This document shows positions 8,288-18,044 of a DNA stretch of 55,208 bases, one piece after another (positions within the stretch are counted from its first letter, which is position 1; each line of letters starts with the position of its first letter). The notes below the pieces were generated by a model that was not told the origin of the DNA, made no database searches, and saw only the letters and a list, made by a program, of their open reading frames with translations. Origin of the DNA: Polymorphobacter sp. (GTDB taxonomy: Bacteria > Pseudomonadota > Alphaproteobacteria > Sphingomonadales > Sphingomonadaceae); assembly GCF_025362435.1 (NCBI RefSeq), contig NZ_JANYGL010000103.1:1-55208 (forward strand), given 5' to 3'. The translations under genes and the position numbers were made by a program.

Positions 8288-9919
8288 CTAAACCAGCCGG
8301 CTCTGCTTGACCGCCGCAGCGATGAAGCTCGCGAACAATGGGTGCGGCTCGAACGGCTTCGACTTCAATTCGGGGTGGAACTGCACCCCGACGAACCACG
8401 GGTGGTCGGGGCGTTCGACGATCTCGGGGAGGAGACCGTCGGGAGACATGCCGCTGAACATCAGCCCGCCCTCCTCGAGCGCGCCGCGATAGTGGATGTT
8501 GACCTCGTAGCGGTGGCGGTGGCGCTCGGCGATCGTTGTCGAGCCATAGGCGCTCGCCGAGACGCTGTTTCCCGACAGCACCGCCGGGTAGCTGCCGAGG
8601 CGCATCGTTCCGCCGAGGTTGCCTCCCGCCGCGCGGGTCTCGAGGCCGCCGGGTGACATCCATTCGGTGATCAGCCCGACGACGGGCTCCGGCGTCGGAC
8701 CGAATTCGGACGAGCTGGCAGCGGCGATCCCGGCATTTCGCGCACCCTCGACGCACGCCATCTGCATACCGAGGCAGATGCCGAAGAACGGGACTTCGCG
8801 GCGCCGGGCGAAGCGGACGCTGGCGATCATCCCCTCCGTGCCGCGCTCGCCGAAGCCGCCGGGGACGAGGATGCCGTGCATCGGTTCGAGCTGGGCGGCG
8901 ACGTCGGCGGCAGGGTCCTCGAACAGCTCGCCTTCGATCCAGCGGATGTTGACCTTGACCCGGTTGGCGATGCCGCCGTGGACGAGCGCCTCGGTCAGCG
9001 ACTTGTACGCGTCCTTAAGGCCCATGTACTTGCCGATGACGCCGATCGTGACCTCGCCCTCGGGGTGGCGCAGCCGCTCCATGATCGCGGTCCAGCGGTC
9101 GAGATCGGGAACGGCGGCGTCGGCCATGCCGAACGCGGCGAGGACCTGCTCGTCCAATCCGGCGCGATGATACTGGAGCGGAACCGAGTAGATCGAATCG
9201 GCGTCGAGCGCCGGGATCACCGCTTCCTTGGGCACGTTGCAGAACAAAGCGATCTTGGCGCGGTCGCTGTCGGGCAGCGGGTGTTCGGAGCGGCAGACGA
9301 GGACGTGCGGCTGGATGCCGATGCCGCGCAGTTCGGCGACGCTGTGCTGGGTCGGCTTGGTCTTCAATTCGCCCGCCGCCGACAGGTACGGGATCAGCGT
9401 GCAGTGGATGTAGATCGACTGGCCGCGGCCAAGGTCGTTGCCGACCTGGCGGATCGCCTCGAGGAAGGGCAGCGATTCGATGTCGCCGACGGTGCCGCCG
9501 ATCTCGCACAGGACGAAGTCGAGGTCGTCGGTCTCGGCCAGCGCGAACGCCTTGATTGCGTCGGTGACGTGCGGGATGACCTGGACCGTCGCGCCGAGGA
9601 AGTCGCCGCGGCGCTCCTTGGTGATGATGTCGTAGTAAACCCGCCCCGACGTGACGTTGTCGCTCTGCTTCGACGCGACGCCGGTGAAGCGCTCGTAATG
9701 CCCGAGGTCGAGGTCGGTCTCGGCACCGTCGTCGGTAACGAAGACCTCGCCGTGCTGGTACGGCGACATCGTTCCCGGATCGACGTTGAGATACGGATCG
9801 AACTTGCGGATGCGAACGCGGTAGCCGCGCGACTGCAACAACGCTCCGAGCGCCGCTGCCATAAGACCTTTACCGAGCGACGAGACCACGCCCCCGGTGA
9901 TGAATATATACCGTGCCAT
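8288..9919 (-). CDS. pyrG: CTP synthase
   Basis: Converts UTP to CTP using ATP and glutamine-derived ammonia. The 543-residue protein has the usual two parts: the synthetase domain (residues 1 to about 265, with SSLGKG at 13-18 and [14 protein letters not shown] following) and a class I glutamine amidotransferase domain (about 290-543) with the nucleophile Cys in FFGICLGMQ and the His-Glu pair in GVQFHPE. The ATG at 9919 gives the canonical [18 protein letters not shown] start. In related genomes pyrG often lies directly after secG; here an MFS gene and an unknown gene separate them. Confidence 0.98.
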   Translation of the reverse strand: MARYIFITGGVVSSLGKGLMAAALGALLQSRGYRVRIRKFDPYLNVDPGTMSPYQHGEVFVTDDGAETDLDLGHYERFTGVASKQSDNVTSGRVYYDIITKERRGDFLGATVQVIPHVTDAIKAFALAETDDLDFVLCEIGGTVGDIESLPFLEAIRQVGNDLGRGQSIYIHCTLIPYLSAAGELKTKPTQHSVAELRGIGIQPHVLVCRSEHPLPDSDRAKIALFCNVPKEAVIPALDADSIYSVPLQYHRAGLDEQVLAAFGMADAAVPDLDRWTAIMERLRHPEGEVTIGVIGKYMGLKDAYKSLTEALVHGGIANRVKVNIRWIEGELFEDPAADVAAQLEPMHGILVPGGFGERGTEGMIASVRFARRREVPFFGICLGMQMACVEGARNAGIAAASSSEFGPTPEPVVGLITEWMSPGGLETRAAGGNLGGTMRLGSYPAVLSGNSVSASAYGSTTIAERHRHRYEVNIHYRGALEEGGLMFSGMSPDGLLPEIVERPDHPWFVGVQFHPELKSKPFEPHPLFASFIAAAVKQSRLV

Positions 9920-10169
9920 GGGAGGATGGGCTTAGCGGGGGGACGCGCGGAAAGCCAGTGCAAGGGGCTCGAAAGGTGGGGATAAGCCGTGCAAGCTATC
10001 TTGCTCGCCACCCTACAGACGTCGTTATCGAAGAATTAGGACCTCGAAGCTAACTTTTGGGCTGCGTCGTATTCGTCTTTGCTTTTCATTCTTCGGCATG
10101 GCCCGCTGCGGCTCATCCTAAAATCGCGTGTGGCAGGCACCGTCCCATCTCAAGATGAGGGAATATGTG

Positions 10170-11000
10170 ATGCCTACGTTCACTGGACAGCGCGGCGAAC
10201 TTACACGGACGCGGCAACAAATTCTCGATAGCGGCGGGTTGGTGCCGAAGCTGGCGCTTACCTCGCACGCCGGCGGCTTTGGGGGTTTCGTCGCGTGCAC
10301 GAACAAGACGGCGGGCGTGCTGGGTTGTAAATGCGACCGCATGGACGCGTACTGGATGAATTTCAGGGCCGTCGCGATCATGCGCGCCTTCGCGACCAAC
10401 CCCGACCATATCGCCACCCATACCGCATTCAACACCGTGGGGTTATTATCTTGGGCGGGGCCGGGCGGTCAGCCGTATGGCGGCCAGCAGACCAGCTATC
10501 GGACGCCCAACCTGACGGTATACAGCTTTGAAGACGGCGAGGATGCGCTGGTGGCCGTCCACAGGCGACTGGAAATAGCACTTCCGCCAACGAAAGCAGC
10601 CGTGCGAGCGTTCAGGCAACACCAAGCTGAGTTCGCGATGAGCGCCGACATGTCGGTGCTGGCAATGATCGTCAAGAAGGACCTCGAATACAGCTTCTTT
10701 ACCCCCGTTGCAGCTGGCGACATCGTCTTCGGCGCGGTCGAGCCAGTCAACGAAGCCGAAGATCCGATTGGGAAAAAGCTGCGCCTCCTCCGTATCGATA
10801 AGGATAAGGAGCCAGAACGCTACGAGATGATGCGCCTCAACTTCGTCGATCAGGCCAACAAGCAGTCGCAAGGCTTTCAGCTACTCTCTGCACTTGCAGT
10901 TCCAATCGTATTCGCCAATCCGATGGCGGGCCTTGGGCCACGCGAGCCGCAGCCCTACTCCGGGCTAGGCGTGGGTCGGCGCGAGTCAGTTTACCCCTAG
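10170..11000 (+). CDS. Unrecognised 276-residue protein
   Basis: I do not recognise a family. The product is mostly soluble, with no signal peptide and one weakly hydrophobic stretch near the C-terminus (LLSALAVPIVFANPMAGLG). Notable residues are a CKC pair near residue 45, an aromatic-rich segment WMNFRAVAIMRAF, and a charged central part (KKLRLLRIDKDKEPERYEMM). The ATG at 10170 is preferred because GAGGGA lies eight bases upstream; an in-frame ATG at 10155 would add five residues. Base composition looks less GC-rich than its neighbours. It is the only plus-strand gene between 8.2 and 14 kb, and its last four bases overlap the 3' end of the convergent MFS gene. Possibly acquired. Confidence 0.6.
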   Translation: MPTFTGQRGELTRTRQQILDSGGLVPKLALTSHAGGFGGFVACTNKTAGVLGCKCDRMDAYWMNFRAVAIMRAFATNPDHIATHTAFNTVGLLSWAGPGGQPYGGQQTSYRTPNLTVYSFEDGEDALVAVHRRLEIALPPTKAAVRAFRQHQAEFAMSADMSVLAMIVKKDLEYSFFTPVAAGDIVFGAVEPVNEAEDPIGKKLRLLRIDKDKEPERYEMMRLNFVDQANKQSQGFQLLSALAVPIVFANPMAGLGPREPQPYSGLGVGRRESVYP

Positions 11001-12277
11001 CTCGGGCGGCTATCTATCAATGACGTCCGCTTCGTATCCGGCAACACCAGCACCACAACCAGCGACACGCCGATCATCCCCGCCACGTAATAATAAAACC
11101 CCGCCTCGTTCCCCGCGCTCTTGAACCACAAGGCGACATATTCCGCCGTCCCCCCGAACAGCGACACCGACACCGCGTACGGCAGGCCGACGCCCAGCGC
11201 GCGGACGTTCGCCGGGAATAGCTCGGCCTTCACCAGCCCCGAGATCGCGGTGTAGCAGCTCACCACCGTCAGCGCGGCGAGGATCAGGAAGAACGCCTCG
11301 ACCCGGCTGTGCGTGTTCGCCAGCGACAGCATCAGCGGCACCGTCCCGACCATCCCGAGGACCCCGAAAGCGATCAGCTGTGGCTTGCGCCCGAAGCGGT
11401 CCGACAGCGCGCCGAACAAGGGCTGGATCAGCATGTAAACCGTCAGCGTTCCCGCCGCGATCAGGCTGGCATCGGGCTTCGACCAGCCGACGGTGTTGAC
11501 GAGGAACTTCTGCATGTACGTCGTGAAGGTATAGAAGGCGAGGCTGCCCCCTGCCCCGAGCCCGATGACGAGGAGCACGCTGCGTTTGTGTTCGGCGAGG
11601 CGGCGGAGGACGCCGTGGCGCTGCCCCTCGGGGACGTGCTCGAACGCCGCGGTCTCGGCGAGCGAGACGCGCAGCCGCAGCGCGACGACGGCGAGCGCGG
11701 CGCCGATGGCGAACGGAATCCGCCAGCCCCAGGCGTGAAGGTCCGCCTCGCTCAGCGTCGCTTGCAAAACGAGCAGCACGGCGAGCGCGAGCAACTGTCC
11801 GCCGATCAGCGTGACATATTGGAAGCTGGCAAGGAAACCGCGGTTATGCGCGGTCGCCATCTCCGACAGGTATGTCGCCGACGTGCCGTATTCACCGCCG
11901 ACCGACAGGCCCTGGAGCAGCCGCGCGACGACCAGCAGGACCGGCGCGGCGACGCCGATCTGGTCGAACCCGGGGGTCAGCGCGATGACGCCCGACCCGC
12001 CGCACATCAGCAGCACCGACAGCGTCAGCGCCGCCTTGCGCCCGCGGCTGTCGGCATAGACGCCGAGCAGCCAGCCGCCGACCGGGCGCATCAGGAAGCC
12101 GATCGCGAACACCGCGGCGACGTTCAACAGCTGCGCGGTGGCGTCGCCCTTGGGGAAGAAGACGTGGGCGAAATACAGCGAGAACGCCGAATAAACGTAG
12201 AAGTCGTACCATTCGACGAGGTTGCCGACCGTCCCGCCGACGATCGACCTCAGTCGGCTGGCCCCCCGGCTCGCCAA
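10997..12277 (-). CDS. MFS permease, metabolite:H+ symporter (KgtP/ShiA-like)
   Basis: A 426-residue twelve-helix major facilitator of the MHS subfamily, whose known members import 2-oxoglutarate, shikimate, proline/betaine or citrate with protons. GNLVEWYDFYVYS at the N-terminus, GGEYGTSATYLSE in helix 4-5, WGWRIPFAIG in the central region and RFGRKP in the second half are typical. The sequence is closest in feel to alpha-ketoglutarate permeases, but I would not fix the substrate. The start is a TTG at 12277, one base past the secG stop; no better start is visible, so it may depend on coupling to secG. Confidence 0.86.
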   Translation of the reverse strand: MASRGASRLRSIVGGTVGNLVEWYDFYVYSAFSLYFAHVFFPKGDATAQLLNVAAVFAIGFLMRPVGGWLLGVYADSRGRKAALTLSVLLMCGGSGVIALTPGFDQIGVAAPVLLVVARLLQGLSVGGEYGTSATYLSEMATAHNRGFLASFQYVTLIGGQLLALAVLLVLQATLSEADLHAWGWRIPFAIGAALAVVALRLRVSLAETAAFEHVPEGQRHGVLRRLAEHKRSVLLVIGLGAGGSLAFYTFTTYMQKFLVNTVGWSKPDASLIAAGTLTVYMLIQPLFGALSDRFGRKPQLIAFGVLGMVGTVPLMLSLANTHSRVEAFFLILAALTVVSCYTAISGLVKAELFPANVRALGVGLPYAVSVSLFGGTAEYVALWFKSAGNEAGFYYYVAGMIGVSLVVVLVLPDTKRTSLIDSRPS

Positions 12278-12278
12278 A

Positions 12279-12686
12279 TCAGTGCGCGAGCGGAACCGAA
12301 TCCGCCGGAGCGGGGGCCGGAGCCGCGGGCTTTGCAGGAGCGGTCGGGGCCGGAGCGGCGGGCTCGGTCTTCTGGAACAGCGGCACGCCGCCGGGTGCGG
12401 CAGGGGCGCTCGTCGTCGCCGGCTTGGCCAGCGAGGTGTCGATGACGTGCGCGCGCTTGTTCGTCGTCGCGAGGATGGCGAGGACGATGCTCGTCAGCAC
12501 GAACAGCGAGGCGAGGATCATCGTCGACCGCGTGAGCAAATCAGCCGCGCCGCGCGCCGTCATCATCCCGCCGGCGTTACCGCCGCCGATGCCGAGGCCG
12601 CCGCCTTCGGACTTCTGCAACAGGATCACCCCGACCAGCGCGAGCGAAATGAGACCGTGAAGAACGAGGATGAAGGTAATGAGCAT
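12279..12686 (-). CDS. secG: Preprotein translocase subunit SecG
   Basis: Accessory subunit of the SecYEG channel. It has two membrane helices (residues 1-22 and about 55-75) joined by the conserved cytoplasmic loop QKSEGGGLGIGGG. A Pro/Ala-rich tail of about 50 residues (TEPAAPAPTAPAKPAAPAPA) extends the C-terminus, common in alphaproteobacterial SecG. It is 135 residues long, starts at ATG 12686 with MLITFILVLHGLISLALVG, and is probably co-transcribed with the MFS gene just downstream. Confidence 0.95.
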   Translation of the reverse strand: MLITFILVLHGLISLALVGVILLQKSEGGGLGIGGGNAGGMMTARGAADLLTRSTMILASLFVLTSIVLAILATTNKRAHVIDTSLAKPATTSAPAAPGGVPLFQKTEPAAPAPTAPAKPAAPAPAPADSVPLAH

Positions 12687-12775
12687 GGCGGCCTTGGGCG
12701 AAATGAATTGCGCCGGATGTAGCGGTCGCGGCGTCCGATCGCAACCGCACCGGCGGACAGCGGTTTACGCGGCGG

Positions 12776-13873
12776 TCAGCGTGACGGCGCGGGAAAACTC
12801 AACAGGCTGCGATAACCGCCCGCTACCGGACCGCCGGTCAGCGTGCCGTTGACCTTGCGGATCGCCGCCTGAATCACCCGGAGGCCGAGGCCGACGCGCG
12901 CCGGAGTGGCCGGCGCAGGCGCCTCGGCAACCCTGAGGCCATCATCGTTGCAGGCGATGGCATAGGTGCCGTCCTCGCCCACGGAGCCGGTCAAGGTGAT
13001 CTGGCCGCCGAAGCCCTCGTCGAACGAGTGCTTGAGTGCGTTGGCGACGAGTTCGTTGTTGATCGTGCCCAGCGCGGTCGCCGCCGCCGCGGGCCCGAAC
13101 AGCGATTCGAAACTGCCGGTCACGGCAACCCCCGAGGGCGCGATGACCGCGAGCTGGCGCGTCAGCCGATCGAGATACTCGCCGAGGTCGAGCCAGTCGT
13201 CGTCGACCTCCGAAATCAGGTCGTGGAGCGTCGCCACCGACGCGATCTGGCGCTCGACCGCGAGCATCTTGTCGTTGACGTCCCCGCTTGGGTCGTTGCG
13301 CTGGAGGCGGACGAAGGCGCCGACGGTCTGGAGCGAATTCTTGACGCGGTGGTCGATCTCGCGGCGCAGCAGCGCCTCGCGCACCAGCGCCGCGCGCAGG
13401 TCGAGCTGGCGCATCACCTGCGCCGCGAGCAGCCGCAGCGTATCGCGCTGGAGCGCATCGAGCGTCCGCGGCGCGTAGTCGAGGACGCACAGCGACCCGA
13501 TCGGATAGCCGTCGGCGGTCCGCAACGTCGCCCCGGCGTAGAAGCGCAATCCGGGCTCGGCGCTGCACAAGGGATTGTCGCGAAACCGCGGGTCGGCCAG
13601 CGTGTCGGGAATTTCGGTGAAGTCGGCGGTGCGGAAAACCAGCGCGCAGATCGACATTTCCAGCGGCGACTCGTCGACGCCGAACCCGACCTCGGCCTTG
13701 AACCACTGGCGATCGGCGTCGATGAAGTTGATCAACGCCATGCTCGTCCCGCACACCCGGCGGGCGATGTCGACGACGTCGTCGAATTCCTGCTCGCGCG
13801 GCGTGTCGAGAATATCATAGCGCCGCAAGGCGCCGACGCGCGCGATCTCGTCGAGGTGGATCTGCGTCGCCAT
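12776..13873 (-). CDS. GAF-domain HisKA_2-type sensor histidine kinase
   Basis: A 365-residue soluble kinase. A GAF domain spans about residues 22-155 (FDDVVDIARRVCGTSMALI through GSLCVLDYAPR). The phosphoacceptor is probably His175 in REIDHRVKNSLQ, the HisKA_2 box. An HATPase domain follows with the N-box NELVANALKHSF and a G-box region GLGLRVIQAA. No response regulator is adjacent, so it is an orphan. Kinases of the HWE/HisKA_2 class in sphingomonads often feed the PhyR general stress response; that link is inference. The GAF domain lacks the conserved Cys and spacing of a typical bilin-binding phytochrome and resembles cytosolic metabolite sensors. ATG at 13873. Confidence 0.88.
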   Translation of the reverse strand: MATQIHLDEIARVGALRRYDILDTPREQEFDDVVDIARRVCGTSMALINFIDADRQWFKAEVGFGVDESPLEMSICALVFRTADFTEIPDTLADPRFRDNPLCSAEPGLRFYAGATLRTADGYPIGSLCVLDYAPRTLDALQRDTLRLLAAQVMRQLDLRAALVREALLRREIDHRVKNSLQTVGAFVRLQRNDPSGDVNDKMLAVERQIASVATLHDLISEVDDDWLDLGEYLDRLTRQLAVIAPSGVAVTGSFESLFGPAAAATALGTINNELVANALKHSFDEGFGGQITLTGSVGEDGTYAIACNDDGLRVAEAPAPATPARVGLGLRVIQAAIRKVNGTLTGGPVAGGYRSLLSFPAPSR

Positions 13874-14043
13874 GCGCGTGCCTATTCACAACTCACGGAG
13901 AAATAACAAGTCGGCGAGGGAGCGCACCCGCAACCGAACTCGCATGTGGCTTCGCCGGCCGGACGGCACTAGGCCGGGCGACACGATTTACGCGAACAAG
14001 GGCTGCGGATGGAGCACGGCGCAATCGACCGGTTCGGCGCGCG

Positions 14044-15306
14044 ATGACGGTGCCAGCGACGCACGACATCGCGATCTGGGGGATCGCCGCGCTTGCCACC
14101 GCCGGCGTCGTCGTGCGCCCGTTCAAGCTGCCCGAGGCGACGTGGGCGGTCGCGGGCGCGGCGCTGCTGGTCGTGCTCGGCCTGTTGCCGTCGGCGGACG
14201 CGCTGCGAGCGATCGGCAAGGGCGGCGAGGTCTATCTGTTCCTGACCGGCATGATGCTGCTGTCGGAGATCGCGCGGCGCGACGGCGTGTTCGACTGGGT
14301 CGCGGCGATCGCGGTCAACGCTGCGCGCGGAAGCCCGGCGCGGCTGTTCGCCCTCGTCTATGCGATCGGGATCGTCGTCACGACCTTCCTGTCGAACGAT
14401 GCGACCGCGGTGGTGCTGACCCCGGCGGTGTTCGCGGCGGCGAAGACGGCCCGCGCCGAGCCGCTGCCGTACCTGTTCATCTGCGCCTTCATCGCCAATG
14501 CGGCGTCGTTCGTCCTGCCGATCTCGAACCCGGCGAACCTCGTGCTTTACGGCAACCACGTCCCGCCGCTCGCACAGTGGCTCGGCAGTTTCGCACTGCC
14601 GTCGCTGGCCGCGATCGGCGCGACTTACCTCGCGCTGCGCTGGGTCGAGGGCAAGCGGCTCGGCAGCGTCTGCGCGGCGAGGGTCGACCAGCCGAAATTG
14701 TCCCCCGGCGGCAGGACCGCGCTCGGCGGGATCGTCCTGACCGCGATCGTGCTGACAGCGGTGTCGGCCTTCGACGTCCCGCTCGGCTGGCCGACGCTGG
14801 CGATGGGCGTTTTGACCGCCGCGACCGCGCTGGTCCGCGAGCGGGCAGCGCCATGGCCGGTGCTCAAGGCGATCTCGTGGCCGGTCCTGCCGCTGGTCGC
14901 CGGGCTGTTCGTCCTCGTCGAGGCGGTCGATTCGACCGGAGTCACTGCAGCGCTCGCGGCGGCGCTCAGGTCGGGTGCCGAGACATCGATCACGGCCACT
15001 GGCGCGGTCGCCGGCGGCTTGCTCGCGCTCGGGTCGAACCTGATCAACAACCTGCCCGCCGGGCTGATCGCAAGCACCGCGATCGCGCAGGCGCAGCCGC
15101 CGCGGCAGGTGGTCGACGCGCTGCTGATCGGCGTCGACCTCGGCCCGAACCTGTCGATCACCGGCTCGCTGGCGACGATCCTGTGGCTGACGGCGATCCG
15201 GCGCGAGGGCGTCGACGTCGGCTTCGTCCGCTTCCTCAAGGTCGGCGCGGTCGTCATGCCGCCCGCGCTGATGCTCGCGATCGGCGTCCGGCTCGCGCTC
15301 GGCTGA
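14044..15306 (+). CDS. ArsB-like anion permease
   Basis: A 420-residue polytopic permease with about ten to twelve helices in two inverted halves. LPISNPANLVLYG in the first half and GSNLINNLPAG with GVDLGPNLSITGSL in the second match ArsB-type arsenite efflux permeases of the ion transporter superfamily. No arsR, arsC or arsA lies nearby, so a role in arsenite export is not supported by context; other ArsB/NhaD-fold proteins carry different ions. ATG 14044 is used. It is divergent from the histidine kinase and its stop abuts the stop of tpiA. Confidence 0.85.
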   Translation: MTVPATHDIAIWGIAALATAGVVVRPFKLPEATWAVAGAALLVVLGLLPSADALRAIGKGGEVYLFLTGMMLLSEIARRDGVFDWVAAIAVNAARGSPARLFALVYAIGIVVTTFLSNDATAVVLTPAVFAAAKTARAEPLPYLFICAFIANAASFVLPISNPANLVLYGNHVPPLAQWLGSFALPSLAAIGATYLALRWVEGKRLGSVCAARVDQPKLSPGGRTALGGIVLTAIVLTAVSAFDVPLGWPTLAMGVLTAATALVRERAAPWPVLKAISWPVLPLVAGLFVLVEAVDSTGVTAALAAALRSGAETSITATGAVAGGLLALGSNLINNLPAGLIASTAIAQAQPPRQVVDALLIGVDLGPNLSITGSLATILWLTAIRREGVDVGFVRFLKVGAVVMPPALMLAIGVRLALG

Positions 15307-16056
15307 TCAGCGCGCCGCGGCGCGGACGATGGCGAGGAAGTCGGCGGCGGTCAGGCTCGCGCCACCGACCAGCGCACCGTCGACATTGGCGACGTGGAGG
15401 AGCTCGGCGGCGTTCGACGGCTTGACCGAGCCGCCGTACAGGATCGGCGTCGCCGCACCCGCATCGCCGTAGCGCTCGGCCAGCGCCGACCGGATCGCGG
15501 CATGGACCTCGGCAATCTGGTCGGGCGACGGCGTCCGCCCGGTTCCGATCGCCCAAACCGGCTCGTAAGCGACCGCGAGTTGCGTCGCCTGCCTTGGCAG
15601 CGATCCGTCGAGCTGTTCGGCGATCACGCTCAGCGCCGCGCCCGCATCGCGCTGCGCCTCGGTCTCGCCGACGCAGACCACCGCGAGCAGCCCGGCGGCG
15701 ACGACCGCCTCGGCCTTGGCGCGGACATCGGGGTTGGTCTCGCCGCAATCGGCGCGGCGCTCGCTATGCCCGACGATGACGAGCTTCGCCCCGGCGTCGG
15801 CGAGCATCTCGACCGAGACGCTGCCGGTGAACGCGCCCGCAGGCTCGGCGTGGACGTCCTGCGCGCCGACGATCAGCGGCCCCTCCCCCGCCGCAACCCG
15901 GGCGCGGTCGATCAGCGTCGCGGGCGGGCAAACCGCGACGGTGAGGTTCGACGGCAGCGTTCGCGCGGCGTCGGCCATCGCCGCGATTTCCGCGAGCGCG
16001 GCGGCGGTGCCGTTCATCTTCCAGTTGCCGGCGATCAGCTTGCGGGGCGTATCCAT
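15307..16056 (-). CDS. tpiA: Triose-phosphate isomerase
   Basis: Interconverts dihydroxyacetone phosphate and glyceraldehyde 3-phosphate. The N-terminal GNWKMNG carries the catalytic Lys; GHSERR holds the catalytic His; AYEPVWAIGTG holds the catalytic Glu and the start of the phosphate-gripping loop 6; YGGSVKPSN binds phosphate. Length is 249 residues, standard for the family. The ATG at 16056 (MDTPRKLIAGNWKMNG) fits better than a TTG 15 bases upstream. It is divergent from the ppiD-trp series, with a 71-bp shared upstream gap. Confidence 0.97.
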   Translation of the reverse strand: MDTPRKLIAGNWKMNGTAAALAEIAAMADAARTLPSNLTVAVCPPATLIDRARVAAGEGPLIVGAQDVHAEPAGAFTGSVSVEMLADAGAKLVIVGHSERRADCGETNPDVRAKAEAVVAAGLLAVVCVGETEAQRDAGAALSVIAEQLDGSLPRQATQLAVAYEPVWAIGTGRTPSPDQIAEVHAAIRSALAERYGDAGAATPILYGGSVKPSNAAELLHVANVDGALVGGASLTAADFLAIVRAAAR

Positions 16057-16127
16057 GACGCTGCCTAACAATGCGACGCGGCGCTGTCACTTGCCGCCGC
16101 GCTTTATCCTGCTTATGCGCCGACGTC

Positions 16128-18044
16128 ATGATCAGCCTGTTTCGCAAATATCTGACGTCGTGGTTCGCGCTCGGCATCCTCGGCCTCGTGCTCCTCGCCT
16201 TCGCCTTCACCGGGGTCGGCAACACGTCGTTCGGCAGCGCGACTTCGGCGGGCGTCGCCACCGTCGGCGGACAGGACATCAGCGAGGCCAAGCTGCTCGC
16301 CGAATTCGACCGGGCGATGCGCCGCGCGCGCCAGCAGGACCCCAAGCTCGACGTCCGTTCCGCCGCCCGCCAAGGCGCGATCGGCGAGGTCTATGAACAG
16401 CTCATCGCCACCACCGCGCTCGAAAAGTTCGGCGCCGACACCGGCATCGCGATCAGCGACCGTGCGATCGACGGTGAGATCGCCAGCGTCGACGCCTTCC
16501 GCGTCAACGGCAAGTTCGACCCGGCGACGTACAAGAACCTCCTCGCGGCGCAGCGCTTGAGCGAGCGCGACCTTCGCGACGGCCTCCACGGCGACCTGAT
16601 CCGCAAGCAGATCGTCACCCCGGTGATCGCCGCGACGCAAGTCCCGCGGTCGATGGCCGAACCGTATGCGGCGCTATTGCTCGAGCGCCGGACCGGGAGC
16701 ATCGCGGTGATCCCGACGACGGCGATGCCGGTTCCCGCCGCCCCGACCGACGCCCAGCTGACGAGCTATTACGCGAGCCATGCCGCGCAATATACCGTCC
16801 CCGAACGCCGCGGCTTCCGCTTCGCCAGCCTCGACCGCGACAAGATCGCCGCGGGCGTGCAAGTGACCGACGCCGAGATCAAGAAATATTACGACGCCAA
16901 CCAGGAGACGTATGGCGGCGCCGAGCAGCGCAAGCTGGCGCAGGTCGTCGTGCCCGAGGAAGCCAAGGCGAACGCCGTCGCCGCCGCGGTCAAAAGCGGC
17001 AAGACCTTCGCCGCCGCTGCCGCAGCCGCGGGTTTCGCCGCCGCCGACACCGACATCGGCCAGCAGACCAAGGCCAAGTTCGCCGCCGCGACGAGCCAAG
17101 CGGTCGCCGACGCCGCCTTCGCCGTTCCGGCAAACGGCATCACCGCCCCGGTCAAGTCGCCGTTCGGCTGGCACGTCGTCCAGACCGTCGCGATCGTTCC
17201 GGCGCACACCCGTAGCCTCGCCGACGCGCGGGACGAGATCGTCGCCAAGCTCAAGTCCGACCGCACCGACCAGCTCCTCGCCGACACCGTCGGCAAGATC
17301 GAGGACGCCCTGTCGTCGCGGACCAGCTTCGCCGACGTCGCCAAGACCTATGGCCTGTCCATTGTCGCGGTGCCGCCGGTGACGCGCACGGGGATGAACC
17401 CCGCCGACCCCGCTTATGTCGTCCCGCCCGCCGCCGCGCCGCTGGTGGCGAAGGCGTTCGACGCCGATCCCGCCGACGGCGCTGCGCTGACCCAGCTCGG
17501 CAAGACCCAATTCGCCATCCTCGAGCTCGGCGACATCGTCCCGCCGTCACCCGTCCCGCTCGTCAAGGTCCGCGCCGCCGTCACCGCCGCGTGGATCGAC
17601 GACGCTCGGATGCGCTCGGCGAAAGCGGTTGCCGATGCGGTCGTAGCGGAGGTCGGGGCCGGCAAGGCGTTCGACGCCGCGCTCGCCGCGCACCAGCTCC
17701 CCGCCGGCCGCCCGCTCAACGGCCGCCGCCTCGACCTCGCCAACCAGCAGCAGGTGCCGCCGCCGGTCCAGGCGTTTCTCCTCCTCGGCGCGGGCAAGAG
17801 CCGGGCGATCCCGGCGGGCGCGCAGGGCTATTGGGTCGTCCACGTCGACACCGTCACCCCGGGCGACATCGCCACCTCGCCGCAGCTCGTCGACAGCGCT
17901 CGCGCACAGTTCGCCCAGTCGACCGGCGACGAGATCGGCGCTGCCTTCGCCCAGGCGGTCGAGGCCGATCTCGGCGTCCGCCGCAACGCCGGGGCACTTG
18001 CCGCCGCGACGTCGCGGATCGTCGGTACGGGCCCCGCGAAGTAA
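16128..18044 (+). CDS. ppiD: PpiD/SurA-like peptidyl-prolyl isomerase, membrane-anchored
   Basis: A 638-residue periplasmic foldase anchored by one N-terminal helix (about residues 8-32, WFALGILGLVLLAFAF). A SurA_N-type chaperone segment follows (VGGQDISEAKLLAEFDRAMR). A parvulin-type rotamase domain lies around residues 245-360 with the diagnostic NGITAPVKSPFGWHVVQ near its end. A second SurA-like segment makes up the C-terminal third. It assists folding of exported proteins emerging from SecYEG. ATG 16128 was chosen over an upstream in-frame ATG at 16071 because it places the anchor at the N-terminus. Its stop overlaps the trpE start (TAATG), an arrangement I recognise from sphingomonad genomes. 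Confidence 0.93.
   Translation: MISLFRKYLTSWFALGILGLVLLAFAFTGVGNTSFGSATSAGVATVGGQDISEAKLLAEFDRAMRRARQQDPKLDVRSAARQGAIGEVYEQLIATTALEKFGADTGIAISDRAIDGEIASVDAFRVNGKFDPATYKNLLAAQRLSERDLRDGLHGDLIRKQIVTPVIAATQVPRSMAEPYAALLLERRTGSIAVIPTTAMPVPAAPTDAQLTSYYASHAAQYTVPERRGFRFASLDRDKIAAGVQVTDAEIKKYYDANQETYGGAEQRKLAQVVVPEEAKANAVAAAVKSGKTFAAAAAAAGFAAADTDIGQQTKAKFAAATSQAVADAAFAVPANGITAPVKSPFGWHVVQTVAIVPAHTRSLADARDEIVAKLKSDRTDQLLADTVGKIEDALSSRTSFADVAKTYGLSIVAVPPVTRTGMNPADPAYVVPPAAAPLVAKAFDADPADGAALTQLGKTQFAILELGDIVPPSPVPLVKVRAAVTAAWIDDARMRSAKAVADAVVAEVGAGKAFDAALAAHQLPAGRPLNGRRLDLANQQQVPPPVQAFLLLGAGKSRAIPAGAQGYWVVHVDTVTPGDIATSPQLVDSARAQFAQSTGDEIGAAFAQAVEADLGVRRNAGALAAATSRIVGTGPAK

Noticed and set aside
15306-15307. 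Gap between the ArsB-like gene and tpiA
   Set aside because: There is none: the stop codons abut, so no terminator can lie between them.
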